Source of the DNA: Heliocidaris tuberculata
Taxonomy: Eukaryota > Echinodermata > Echinoidea > Camarodonta > Echinometridae
Assembly: GCA_025618425.1 (NCBI GenBank)
Contig: CM046836.1
Location: 14,651,135 to 14,715,134 of the forward strand
Direction of reading: 5' to 3'
DNA: 64,000 bases
In this document: in pieces, positions 47,560 through 58,974 of the stretch
Layout: each line of letters starts with the position of its first letter
Numbering within the stretch: position 1 is the stretch's first letter
The notes under the pieces: generated by a model
Databases searched by the model: none
What the model saw: the letters and a program-made list of their open reading frames with translations, nothing else
What the model was told of the DNA's origin: nothing
Made by a program: the position numbers and the translations under genes

Positions 47560-49640
47560 CTTATTGTAATGTATAATTTTTTCATCTCAGAAATATATTT
47601 GAACTGGAATAAATAAGATCTGGTAGAAATGAATGCATTGTAGATGCTTTCTTGAAATGTTGCAAGGACTCATGATTAGGTTTAAAGAGGCACTAATCTT
47701 AGATTTTTGTGGTGTCATGTCGAAGGTAAAATGTCACAGAGGTTATTAAACATGTCAAATTGTGTTTTTTTTTCACTCAAACTTAAAAAAAAAATCAACA
47801 TGAATGTGCGATATATTTCTGATCTGGCAAAGGCGGAGGCATAAATTTTGACTGCGTGCAGTCGAGAATTCATCTAGTTCATATTTTTTTTAGTGTTGTC
47901 ATTTACAGGAAAGCTGATTTATTTCAAAATGGAATTAGTTGAGTGGGAGAAATTAACAGAGAATTCATACATGTATTATCACTTAATCTATGAAAATTAA
48001 AAAAAATATATCTTGAATTACCCATGTAATTGAGTTTTGATGTAGTACATGATAAGGGCAAAACCTGAAAAAGAAATCAAATTTCACTTAAAACAAACTG
48101 ATTTTTTTTATTTTTTACATTTGTACTGTTTATGTTTACTGTATGTATTTTAAGTTCCATTTATTGGTTTGTTAATAACTTTATCTGAAATGCACATAAA
48201 GGATAGTAGCTTTGATTGATGTTTTTCAGTTTTTCTCAAAAGAAATGTTTTAAGTTTTACATGAAGCTGTATTTGACTTCCATTTGAACATTTTAAGCCA
48301 TTGTGGGGATTAAATAGCCAGAAAAATTTGTGAGAAATTTGTCTATTTATTGTGAATGATGCAAAGTTCAGCCTCTGGTCTTGGTACAGTGGTCTCTGCT
48401 TCATTGCATAGCCATTTTAAGAATATTTGTGTATGAAATTAACAGGATTATCCGATTAACAGGAGAGAAAATTTATTCAATAAAATACAAAAAAAACAAC
48501 ACATTATACTGTGTGTGGGTTGTTACATGTATGTGTGTTATCATATGTATAAATAAAAGGGAAAATTTTGGTTTTAATGGTGGAAATATAGAAGAGGCCA
48601 TTGTGACAAGGAATGTCAGCGTTTTTGCAGGGTTAAATCCAAAGTTACAAGAATCTGCAATAAATATTTAAGGGGAACCTATTTTTCACGCCTTTGTCAA
48701 TTTCTCCTTTCTACAATCCCAGATGGTTCTAGGACAAGTACCCCCCCCCCCTGTAAAATATTCCCCCTCTGCCCCCCCCCCCACACTTCACACCCTCTTG
48801 TCTTCTAATTATCATCATCGCCATCTCGCATAACCGTTATCAACAGCACCATCACCACCAACATCATGGCCATAAGTATCATCACTCTTATAAATCGTCA
48901 TAATCGGTACCATCACCATCGTCCTCACTAAAAAATCATTATGAACTTCATCACCATCATCAGCTTACCAACATCATAATTTGTGAGCATTGTTATCCTC
49001 ATAATATGCACTTCCACCTCTTCTGTCGTCATTATTCTCATAATCACCACTATCATCATCATCACCATAACAATATTAATTTTCAGTCGAAGTAACGGAC
49101 CTGGGGGATTTATTTAAGGTAATTTAAGGCAAATTGTTCTAGTGGATTATTGTCGGGGGGGGGGGGGGGGGTAAAAGGTCCTAGATGGTCATTGTCCTGA
49201 AGGTAAATGTCCTAGGAAGTAAACGTGCTGGGTGGGGGGTAACTAGCAGGATAAGAAACAATGGAAACAAAACAAGATTCAAAGTTATTCAAAGTTATGC
49301 AAAGTTTTATTCAATTGCAAAGCAAAAACATAACACATTGTAAATAAACTGAACAAACCCTAATAACAGTTGGATGCACTGCATCAAACACCCTTCATAC
49401 CCCCCCCCCCCCTCCCCGACAAAAATATGGACAGTGTCCAAAGCCGTCATGCCCTTTTGCTTTTTCGAAAACTGTGTCAAGACGATGGCCTCAAGTAATG
49501 TTTAAAGTTTGAACTCCACACAAGCACTGACATTGTGCAAGTGTGGTTTTTAGGTATGTGCATATCTATGCATACAGGCAGATGGACGGACAGACAGATG
49601 GACAAATATGCAGGCTTGTGAACGACTTAAAACATATGTA
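47560..49640. other. No gene; CAT-type triplets and C/G runs
   Basis: 48790-49080 is rich in imperfect ATCATCACC triplets. C runs lie at about 48740-48782 and a G run of about 18 at 49156-49173. The rest is AT-rich. Confidence 0.45.
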
Positions 49641-50318
49641 AGAAGGCATGAACACTTCTCAAATGCAGTAAATTGAAAGTGAATATCTTTCTAAATGTAT
49701 CATCTAAAAATCATAGTCACATGGCATTAAATCAGAGTCTCATACGGATTCAAGAAGAAGGTACATTAAGCACCCCAAAACAATTACATGTAGGTTTCCC
49801 AAGCTCTTTTCAAAGTGGTAATTTTGAAATCTACTTTTATTTACTACTTTGAAACTTATTTTTGAAACTCATTTTGGTCAAAGTTCTATTTGAAATTTCT
49901 CATTTAACATTAGCATTTTGATACAACTTTTATCTTGCCTGGAGAAAATGCTTGTCTTTGTGCAAAGCACATGTACTTACACAATAGATAACTGTCTACT
50001 TTTACTTAGTAACAAAATTAATAGCAAAATATTACATATCCTAAATATCCATGTTTCAAGGTCACTGAACAACAACATTCCTTTGCTAACTTTCTAGGCA
50101 AAGGTGATACATTCATAAAATGCACCCCAGTAGCAACATAATGCAAATGTATTAACAAGCAGACAGCATCAAAAACTCTATATAACACCACAAAATGCAA
50201 GAAAAAAGTATGGAGGATGGCATGAACAACTTTCTAAGCAAAGGTAATACGTTCATAAAATGTACCTCAGTAGCAACATTATGAAAATGTATTAACAAGC
50301 AGACAGCATCAAAAACTC
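49641..50318. repeat. Segmental direct duplication, copy 1
   Basis: The stretch from AGAAGGCATGAACACTTCTC through AACATTCCTTTGCTAACTTT recurs almost unchanged at 51794-52400. Copy 1 also contains a partial internal duplication of about 130-135 bp (GCAACATAATGCAAATGTAT and GCAACATTATGAAAATGTAT). Confidence 0.85.
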
Positions 50319-50322
50319 TATA

Positions 50323-51740
50323 CAGCGCAACCCACAAAAAAACGAAACCAAGAATTATCGATGTTTTATCATAACTTAAAGCCTGTGTATACATGTAGCT
50401 TTGGTAAAGGGTCAATAATGTGATTGATAATTGAATATCATATAATATGACAGTCTTACTGAAGCGTAGAGACCGTTAGATATTTTTCCAACTGCCACTT
50501 CTCTGAGAAAATTTCAAATATTCAAATCTTGGATATATAGCGCCCTCTCTCGGGGATGCTTTTTTAAATTAAAAAATGGGCATTCAAGCACTTATCTTAT
50601 AAATTTAATGATGCGATATCCAAAAGTTACAGACAAAGAACATATCCTGAAAGTTTCAGCCCATTCCATGATTTGGAATAGGTTTTAATTGAAACACAAA
50701 AACACACAGATATTTTATTTTGATCGGGTGACCCGATAAAATTAAATTTCCATGTAAAACCGCAAAATTTATCCTGTAAAACACATTTTCATTTCATATC
50801 CTCCACATCATAACTGTTATAGGGCATATCCATTCATATTAGCTAGCAATGAATTGGAATAGTGATAGGCGCATTTTTTTTTTTTTTGATTTACCAAAAC
50901 TATACACAGGCTTTTATCACAATTATAATTAATAAATGACACATATTTGTAAAGCTTAGATCCTCTTTCATTTGATGCAACTCATATGATGTATATTTCA
51001 CGCATGAGTGATTAAAAGTAATTTGAAGGAAGGAAACCAAAGTCTTTTGGCGGGCGGTATCTGAATTTCAAAGAAAAATTCACATTTCTAGAAAGTTCAT
51101 TTTCTGCTCTTTCATACGAAACCTCAATCAGGAAAAATGAGCCAGGAATAACAAAGTTCTGTTTGTTTAAAGTGATGCTCGCATTTCCATAATTTGATTA
51201 AGCAAATTCGTTTTCACTGGGTGCCTGCCGTAGCAACAAAAGGAATTGACAAAAGACTTAACTCCGTTTCATTGACGATCAGACATAGACGAAAGACTTC
51301 ATGCATGGCTGATTGTCAATGTCAATGAAACGGAGTTAAGCCTTATGTCAATTCTGCTTGTTGCTACGGTAGGCAGCCAGTGAAAATGAACTTTTAAAAT
51401 CAAATTATGGAAATGCAAGCACCACTTTAACGAACACAACTTTGTTATTCTTTGCTCATTTTTCCTGATTGAGTTGTCATATGAAAGGGCAGAAACTGAA
51501 CTTTCTAGAAATGTCAATTTTTCTTTGAAATTCAGATACTGCCCGCCAAATGACTTTTTGGTTTCCTTCCCTCAAATTGCTTTTAATCACTCATGCGTGA
51601 AATATGCATCATATGAAATGCATCAAATGAAAGAAGAGGATCTAAGCTTTACAAATATGTGTCATTTATTAATTATAATTGTGATTAAGTTATGATAAAA
51701 CAGTAATAATTCTTGGTTTCGTTTTTTCTGGGTCGCACTG
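50323..51740. mobile_element. Mariner/Tc1-type foldback element (relative of 19790-21282)
   Basis: It is flanked by TA (50321-50322, 51741-51742). The ends are CAGCGCAACCCACAAAAAAA (left) and the complement of CAGTGCGACCCAGAAAAAAC (right). Long inverted arms share TTTGTAAAGCTTAGATCC, CACGCATGAGTGATTAAAAG and GGAAATGCAAGCACCACTTT. The centre is an inverted TGACAATCAGCCATGCATGA-type core. The left arm is interrupted by a smaller element (50379-50913). There is no transposase frame. Sequence and end structure match the element in the CXC gene. Confidence 0.85.
50379..50913. mobile_element. Small element nested in the mariner-like left arm
   Basis: The inverted ends are AAGCCTGTGTATA...TTTGGTAAA and TTTACCAAAACTATACACAGGCTT. 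TTA lies at both edges (50376-50378, 50914-50916). The uninterrupted right arm of the host element reads ATCATAACTTAATCACAATT, which serves as the empty site. A 3-bp TWA-type duplication would fit PIF/Harbinger. Confidence 0.7.
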
Positions 51741-51793
51741 TACAATACCACAAAATACAAGAAAAAAGTATGGAGGAAGGCATGAACAATAAC

Positions 51794-52400
51794 CAAGAAA
51801 GGCATGAACACTTCTCAAATGCAGTAAATTGAAAGTGAATATCTTTCTAAATGTATCATCTAAAAATCATAGTCACATGGCATTAAATCAGAGTCTCATA
51901 CGGATTCAAGAAGAAGGTACATTAAGCACCCCAAAACAATTACATGTAGGTTTCCCAAGCTCTTTTCAAAGTGGTAATTTTGAAATCTACTTCTATTTAC
52001 TACTTTGAAACTCATTTTGGTCAAAGTTCTATTTGAAATTTCTCAATTAACATTAGCATTTTGATACAACTTTTATCTTACCTGGAGAAAATGCTTGTCT
52101 TTGTGCAAAGCACATGTACCTGCACAATAGATAACTGTCTACTTTTACTTAGTAACAAAATTAATAGCAAAATATTACATATCCTAAATATCCATGTTTC
52201 AAGGTCACTGAACAACAACATTCCTCTGCTAACTTTCTAGGAAAAGGTGATACCTTTATAAAATGCACCTCAGTAGCAACATAATCAAAAAGTGTTAAAA
52301 AGCACTAGCATCAAACACTCTACCGGTATACAAGATAATAAAACACTACCAATTCAAGAAAAAAAAGTATGGAGGAAGGTATGAACAACCAAGAAAGTAT
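51794..52400. repeat. Segmental direct duplication, copy 2
   Basis: Second copy of 49641-50318, with about 97% agreement by eye until about 52240 and then diverging. It is separated from copy 1 by the mariner-like element. Confidence 0.85.
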
Positions 52401-52882
52401 ACAGTATAAAACCATTTTCCAATAATCTTTAAAGCGAACAAATATTCAAGATGCTCTTGAAAAAGGTAATGTTAATATGTGTTGACAAAATGCATTTTCA
52501 ATGTATTTAGCTGGACCTAATAAGTTTGGGATTTTTATCCAAAATTTTATGACCATGAAATGTAAACATTTGAAATTCAGTTACAATATAAAATTGAAAA
52601 TTGGTCTACAATCCGATCGCACTCAATATTTGTCATAAGTTTCCTTCAGACCAGTTTACTGTTACTGTATTTCTACTGGTATTAACAAATATCTTTTCTG
52701 ACAAACAAAAATACCTGGGCACAAGAATATTGCTGTAATTATCAAGCTTCTACTGTACATTGAATCATTAGTATCACTGTTTTGTTATGATGGATATAAA
52801 AATTCAAAAATCCTAAGAAGTGCAATTATTAAGATTCTTGGTTAGGCAAATACATCAAAAACACTAAAAAGAACAGCATCAT
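52401..52882. other. 3' flank of the HECT gene
   Basis: AT-rich and probably 3' UTR. No AATAAA in the right orientation was found. Confidence 0.35.
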
Positions 52883-55800
52883 TCAGCAAAAGTCCATTTT
52901 AAGATACCCAGAGCTTAACACTGCATCCCATTCTTGTCGGAATTCACGATAGCTTGGGTAAGTGGAGGGAACTTCCAGTGTAGGCCCACAGGTGTGAGCT
53001 ACTGGCCTTCTGGCCAAGCCCTCTATTGCTGTAAATTGAATGGTTATTTTCAATACGCTCATGACTTGTGAACCAGTGATAAAGTGCAGAAGCTTCTCAA
53101 GTCCTTTGCGATCCAGAGCTCGGACATATTGGGTGAGGTATCTTAGTGATTGGCTTTCCTCCCTTGTTGTTGTAACTGCACTGAATAAATTGATAATTCC
53201 CTTTGCTGTAGGAGCCAGCTCCTTGTACAAATCAAGAGCTGCAGGAGGATTTTCAAACTTTGACTGAAGTCCAAATCGAACAACATCCCTCATGCACTGC
53301 AATGCATAATTTCCATTTTGGATCATACACTTGTGTGCCAATTGATGGATTGTGCCTGCAGCTTCTTCATCTTGTGGAATGGTGTGGGCCCCTTCTCTGG
53401 ACAGCAAATCTACAAAAGCCTCTTTCTCGTCTTCTGTCAAGCTGCCATCAAGTGCTGATTGTACAGCTGATCTGTCTGCATCGCATAGATACAGCATGAA
53501 GGAGCTTAACAAAACATCTGGTGTGACTTGCTCTTCTCCGAACAACAAAGCTACAAAAAAAGCAGGTGCTAGCTTCATAGGAAACACTTTGTGTTCCAGG
53601 TAACCCTTCACAAATATTCGCCCAACTGCATTCCACTCCTCAGCGCCTAACTCGGGGCATAATGCTGGAATTCTGACATCTTCCCCATCAGAGTAAGTGC
53701 TGAAAAACATTTCCCAAAAACATGTGTAAGCATCTCTGGATACACCCTGTGCATCTACCCCCAATTCATCCACAAAGGAAAATGCTATTGATGCATGTGT
53801 TATATTGGGTGCCTTAAATACACACATGAGTTCATTCAGGATATTACATCGGTGAAGCTTGATGTCTTGTTTGCTCTCATGTGTTGCTGCAGAAGCATCA
53901 TTTGCCAAGTTTTCTGGTGCTCTTACTCCCTCCTGCTGGCTTTCATGTGTTGCTGCAGAAGCATCATTTGCCAAGTTTTCTGGTGCTCTTACTCCCTCCT
54001 GCTGGCTGTCATGTGTTGCTGCAGAAGCATCATTTGCCAAGTTTTCTGGTGCTCTTACTCCCTCCTGCTGGCTGTCATGTGTTGCTGCAGAAGCATCATT
54101 TGCCAAGTTTTCTGGTGCTCTTACTCCCTCCTGCTGGCTCTCATGTGTTGCTGCAGAAGCATCATTTGCCAAGTTTTCTGGTGCTCCTACTCCCTCCTGC
54201 TGGCTTTCATGTGTTGCTGCAGAAGCATCATTTGCCAGGTTTTCTGGTGCTCCTACTCCCTCCTGCTGGCTTTCATGTGTTGCTGCAGAAGCATCATTTG
54301 CCAGGTTTTCTTGTGCTCCTACTCCCTCCTGTACATGCCTACTGTGCTGAGAATCTTCAGAAGGCTGAGTATTCAATGAGATAAAAGGAAGTGTCTCATC
54401 CAAGTCAATGAAGTCCGAGCTGCCATTTTGCTGCTCCGGGAAAGAAACCACATGACTCAAATCATTTTCATCTTCACTGTCCATTATAATGACACTGTCT
54501 GGAAGTGCATTCAAGTAGTGCGCACCTGACATGGGTTTACTTGATTCCTTCTTATCCTTGTGTCTGGTGCAAACATACAATCGTAGCATTTTAACCTCAG
54601 TTTGAAGATACAGATCATTGACAGTACCGTTCGCAACAATTATTCCCCTGAAATCTTGGACATGAAAATCAAAGTCATCTTCTTTTCCTACAATGGATCT
54701 TCCATCTGGAAAAAACAGTCTTTTCCCCTCTTTTAACACTTCTTCGCTGGTTGCATCTTTACTCAGTTTCAGGTGACGTGTTCCACCACCTCGGTGGATC
54801 CTAACTTGTTTATAGATTTGGAGATTTTCATCATAGTTCATCCATCCTAATTCAACCCGTCTTTTGTTTTTGCTGGCATTTGTATTGCCTATGCCTTTTA
54901 TGGCATTTGGAGAATGCCTTCTGTGAGGAGGGAAGTTTAATTTTTGCCTCAGTCTATCAACAAGACCTGGTCTTTTGCTAGATGATGCTGATGTTGACTC
55001 CAAATTTGAAGATGACTGTGATGTTGATGTTGATGCTGATCCAGAATGTCCAATTTCCTTTCTGCAATAGGCTAAGGCTGAAATTCTATCCCCATATGCA
55101 GGAATATACTCCTTCAACTTCTGATCTTCAATGGAAGCAAGAATATCAAAGTCGATCTGGGTAGGGAGAGAAAAATACACACATTGGTTATTTGAATATA
55201 AAATTATTAACATTGTCAGAAAGTTAGGGGTCCTTTGGAAGACTAGTCCATCTAGAAATTGTGCAGGGAGGTGCGCTGAACACATTGATACCCAACCTTT
55301 CACAACATTCCATCTCTCAAAAACATGTTTTGCCCCCCGGGTACAGTTCCCTTAGGCAATAGGTTAATATAATATCAAGTAAGCCTCAAAGATTTTGATT
55401 AATAAGGGCAATTTTTAAAGGATAATACATTTCTTACAGGGCACTCTGATGCTGTCATATTATTATTTACCCTATTAATAATATGGGTTCCTAGTTAAAA
55501 CAAGTAGAACGCCTGTGGCCTGCATTACGCAATTCAATATAGCAGCAGTGCTGACTTTGATGTTCAAAGCTCATTAACCCTAAATGATCTTTGACGTTGA
55601 CCATGTGACCCGCAACTCATGCAAAATTATCAGCAATACTTGAATAACCTTTTGTTTAAGTTTCATGAAATAGGCCCTTACAATTTTAAAGTTATTACAT
55701 TAAAAAAAATTAAATGTGGTCAAGTTCACCATCCCTAGATGACCTTTGACCTTGATCATGTGACCAGGAAACTCATGCAGGATGATCAGTGATACTTGGT

Positions 55801-56353
55801 TACCCTTATGTCCAAGTTTCATGAACTAGGTCCATATACTTCTGAAGTTATGACATTTCAAAAACTTAACCTTGGTTAAGATTTCAATGCTGATGCCCCC
55901 AAAATGGCCAAAGTTCATTGACCCTAGATGACCTTTGACCTTGATCATGTGACATGAAAATAATGCAGGATGATAAGTGATACTTGGTTACCCTTATGTC
56001 CAAGTTTCGTGAACCAGGTCTATATACTTCCTAAGTTATGATGACATTTCAAAACCTTAACCTTGGTTAAGATTTCAATGTTGACCAAGGTTAAGGTTTT
56101 GAAATGTCATCATTATGTCATTGTCTCGCTCTGCTATGCAGGCGAGACAAATATATATATCATTGGGTATTCAGAGGGAAAAGAAAACAGATCCTTAGAT
56201 GCTGTGCTAAATTGCATTTTTGTTAAAATGGACCCCTATTTGTCGCCTTATGGTTTAGATCAGAGTTGGACTACTTACCTTATCCTCTACCATTTTTTGG
56301 AGAAATTCCTCCTGTACTCCACGATTTCTCAGGAAATGGATCAGGTTCTCCAT
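52883..56353 (-). CDS. HECT-type E3 ubiquitin ligase-like gene, two coding exons
   Basis: Exon 1 (56353-56279) starts MENLIHFLRNRGVQEEFLQK after the acceptor TTCTTCCTTGCAG and ends GATAAG|GTAAGT in phase 0. Exon 2 (55156-52883) follows TCTCCCTACCCAG. The spliced product is about 782 residues. In order: a SAM-like helical start (to YIPAYGDRISALAYCRKE, about 25-60); Ser-rich and basic linker; a conserved block with LGWMNYDENLQIYKQVRIHR and RLFFPDGRSIVGKEDDFDF (about 125-215); an acidic segment; seven 22-residue repeats (about 300-454); and a HECT-like domain to the C-terminus. That domain carries SFVDELGVDAQGVSRDAY and the catalytic-Cys motif AHTCGPTLEVPSTYPSYREF (Cys near 748). HECT ligases form a thioester with ubiquitin before transfer. 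Proteins of this build are usually annotated as G2E3-like and are multi-copy in echinoderms, cnidarians and fish. Substrate unknown; a role in countering host control of the element is only a guess. Confidence 0.85.
53868..54331 (-). repeat. Seven 66-bp coding repeats in the HECT gene
   Basis: GTGTTGCTGCAGAAGCATCA begins at 53881, 53947, 54013, 54079, 54145, 54211 and 54277 (period 66). On the coding strand each unit gives EGVGAPENLANDASAATHES plus QQ, with G/R, D/E and K/Q variants. The frame is kept because 66 is divisible by three. Plus-strand open frames here are shadows. Confidence 0.95.
55157..56278. other. Intron of the HECT gene
   Basis: Bounded by GTAAGT (56278) and CTACCCAG (55157). 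It contains a dispersed repeat rich in TGACCTTTGACCTTGATCAT. Confidence 0.7.
55570..56150. repeat. Dispersed repeat with TGACCTTTGACC motifs
   Basis: Three tandem blocks of about 170-190 bp each carry CTAGATGACCTTTGACCTTG or a variant, then ATCATGTGACC, CAGGATGATCAGTGATACTT and TATGTCCAAGTTTC. The last block ends in an inverted TTAACCTTGGTTAA repeat and GCAGGCGAGACAAAT. A related copy lies at 60430-60690. Confidence 0.75.
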
Positions 56354-56599
56354 GCTCAAAGTGCTGCAAGGAAGAATAAATTTTGTTATTGAGAATTGCT
56401 GTTACCAAATTGGTGTCCCACAAGTGCCATAAAAAGAGTTTATTGTCCCACAGAATAATAATTGTGTGAGTAATCTCCTGTGCAGTTGATTTTATAAGCC
56501 CAATTGCTTACGTTTCCTCTCCTCCGTTGTGATTGGCTTATTCTGAATGGTCGGGTAGCGTCACGGACTCACGTTGCGTCGCGTTAACTTGAACGTGAC
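56354..56599. other. 5' flank of HECT exon 1
   Basis: The acceptor directly before exon 1 implies a further, non-coding exon upstream; the donor-like site in the right terminal repeat (61982) is a candidate partner. Nothing else was seen. Confidence 0.35.
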
Positions 56600-58974
56600 C
56601 ATTCGTCCAAAGCCCCCCCCCCCCCTAGCACCGCCGTTCCGCAGGTCCTGACATGTATGCTTCTAAATAAGGATATTTTTTTGCCCATCTGTAAATTTGG
56701 GAATGACTCATTTTCCAACAAACGCATACAAAAGTATAAATTATAAACAAGTGGAACGTCTCTGGCAGTCTCGCCTGCATTATGCAATTCAATATAGCAC
56801 CAGTGCTGACTTTGATGGTTAATGTTCGTTCATTTACCCTAAATGGCAAAAGTTGGATCCGCCCCTGTACCAATGTGTCATCATATGAACTGAAGTTTGA
56901 TCCAAGAATTATTCTTATTCGACGATCTCTTTTTTTGTATAGATTCCAAAAATAGTTTAACCCCTCAAACCCAGTAGGTGCAATACGGTAATATATATTG
57001 GCCAATTTCATCCCCTCTGCTCTAAAATGTAGGGGACTGGAAGTACCCCCCCCCCCTTCAAGCCCCCAAAATAGTTTATACCCCTCAAACCCAGTAGGTG
57101 CAATAAGGGCAAAGTTGATCATTTCTCCTCCAAAATATAAGGGGCTTTAACCCCCCCCCCCCCCATTCGAGTCCTCCAAATAGTTTATACGCCTAAAACC
57201 CAATAGGTGCAATACAGTATTATATATATATAGGTAAATTTGATCCCCTCTGCTCTAAAATGTAGGGGACTGCATGAAGTACCTCACCCCCATAAGCTGA
57301 AAAAAAGTTTATACCCCTCAAACCCAGCAGGTGCAATAAGGGGATATATGGGCCAACTTTATCCCCTCTCCTCTTAAATGTAGGGGACTGGCAGTAATCC
57401 CCCCCCCCCCCTTCAGGCCCCAAAATAGTTTATAGCCCTCAAACCCAGTAGGTGCAATAAGGGGATAAATTATATGGGCAAAGTTGATCCTTTCTCCTTT
57501 AAAATGTAAGGGTCTTGGAAATACCCCCCCCCCCCTGCCAGAAAATAGTTCATACCCCTCAAACCCAGTAGGTGCAATACGGTAATATATATATATATAT
57601 AGGCCAATTTGTTCCCCTCTGCTCTAAAATATAGGGGACTTGAAGTCTCCCCCCCCCCTTCCAGCCCCAAAAATAGTTTATACCCCTCAAACCCAGTAGG
57701 TGCAATACGGTAATATATATATATATATATATATAGGCCAATTTGTTCCCCTCTGCTCTAAAATATAAGGGACTGGAAGTCCCCCTCCCTCCCCCATTTA
57801 AGTCCATAAATAGTTTATACCCCTCAAACCCAGTAGGTGCAATACGGTAATATATAGGCCAATTTGATCCCCTTTGCTCTAAAACGTAGGGGACTGGAAG
57901 TACCCCCCCCCCCCTTCAAGCCCCAAAATAGTTTATACCCCTCAAATCCAGTAGGTGCAATAAGGGGATAAATTATATGGGCAAAGTTGATCCTCTCTCC
58001 TTTAAAGATAAATGAAAGTAGTTGCAGTTAACACTGAATTCACGAGAAAGTCTGCAAAACCAAACTTAATTGTCACTATAACATTTTGGATCTCGGTCTG
58101 GTACAGTTGCATAAACTAAAGTTTGTGAAATCCTGAAATCTAAGCTGAAAAATGTTTACACTCGAGATCACCAACACAGATACGCACATGTGGGACAGTG
58201 TATTATTATTCGCTGAAAAATGCCAAACTTTTGACTCGAATCCCGTGCTTATTTTGCAAATTTCTCAGCAATCACACAATTTCTTCCAGAATCCTTTGGC
58301 ACATATTTTTTATTTATGCAAACAGACACTTTGGTCATCATTTCATTGGATTCTGTACGAACTCATTTTGAAATTTGTTACCACAACTGGTATTTATCTT
58401 TAAAATGTAAGAGTCTTGGAAATACCCCCCCCCCCCCCCCCCCAGCCAGAAAATATTTTATACCCCTCAAACCCAGTAGGTGCAATAAGGGGATATATTA
58501 TATGGGCAAAGTTGATCCTCTCTCCTTTAAAATGTAAGAGTCTTGGAAATACCCCCCCCCCCCCCGCTAAAAAATAGTTTATACCCCTCAAAACCAGTAG
58601 GTACAATACGGTAATATATATTGGCCAATTTGATCCCCACTGCTCTAAAATGTAGGGGACTGCATGACACACCCCACCCCCATAAGCTAAAAAAAATAGT
58701 TTATATACCCCTCAAACCCAGTAGGTACAATACGGTGATATATAGGCCAATTTGATCCCCTTTGCTCTAAAATATAGGGGACTGGAAGTACCCCCCCCCC
58801 CCTCCTTCAAGCCCCCAAAATAGTTTATACCCCTCGAACCCAGAAGGTGCAATAAGGGGATAAATTATATGTGCAAAGCGGATCCTTTCTTCTCTAAAGT
58901 AAGGGGCTTTGAACCCCCCCCCCCCTCAAGCCAGAAAATAGTTTATACCCCTCAAACCCAGTAGGTGCAAAAAA
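56600..58974. repeat. Minisatellite of about 120-bp units, each with a poly-C run
   Basis: Units contain TTTATACCCCTCAAACCCAG, TAGGTGCAATA, a TATA-rich spacer, GATCCCCTCTGCTCTAAAAT, GTAGGGGACTGGAAGTA and then a C run of 8-20. About 14 units are visible here, with one more at 60259-60385 beyond a nested element. Unit edges are AT-rich and the C run varies most. Open frames in the array are translations of the repeat. Confidence 0.9.
58006..58399. mobile_element. TTAA-flanked MITE nested in the minisatellite
   Basis: TTAA at 58002-58005 and 58400-58403. The ends AGATAAATGAAAGTAGTTG and CAACTGGTATTTATCT are an imperfect inverted repeat. Neighbouring units read TCTCCTTTAAAATGTAAG, which is the empty site, so insertion is directly visible. 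Confidence 0.8.

Noticed and set aside
53795..54384. Three plus-strand frames of 163-194 codons
   Set aside because: Antisense shadows of the 66-bp repeats of the HECT gene.
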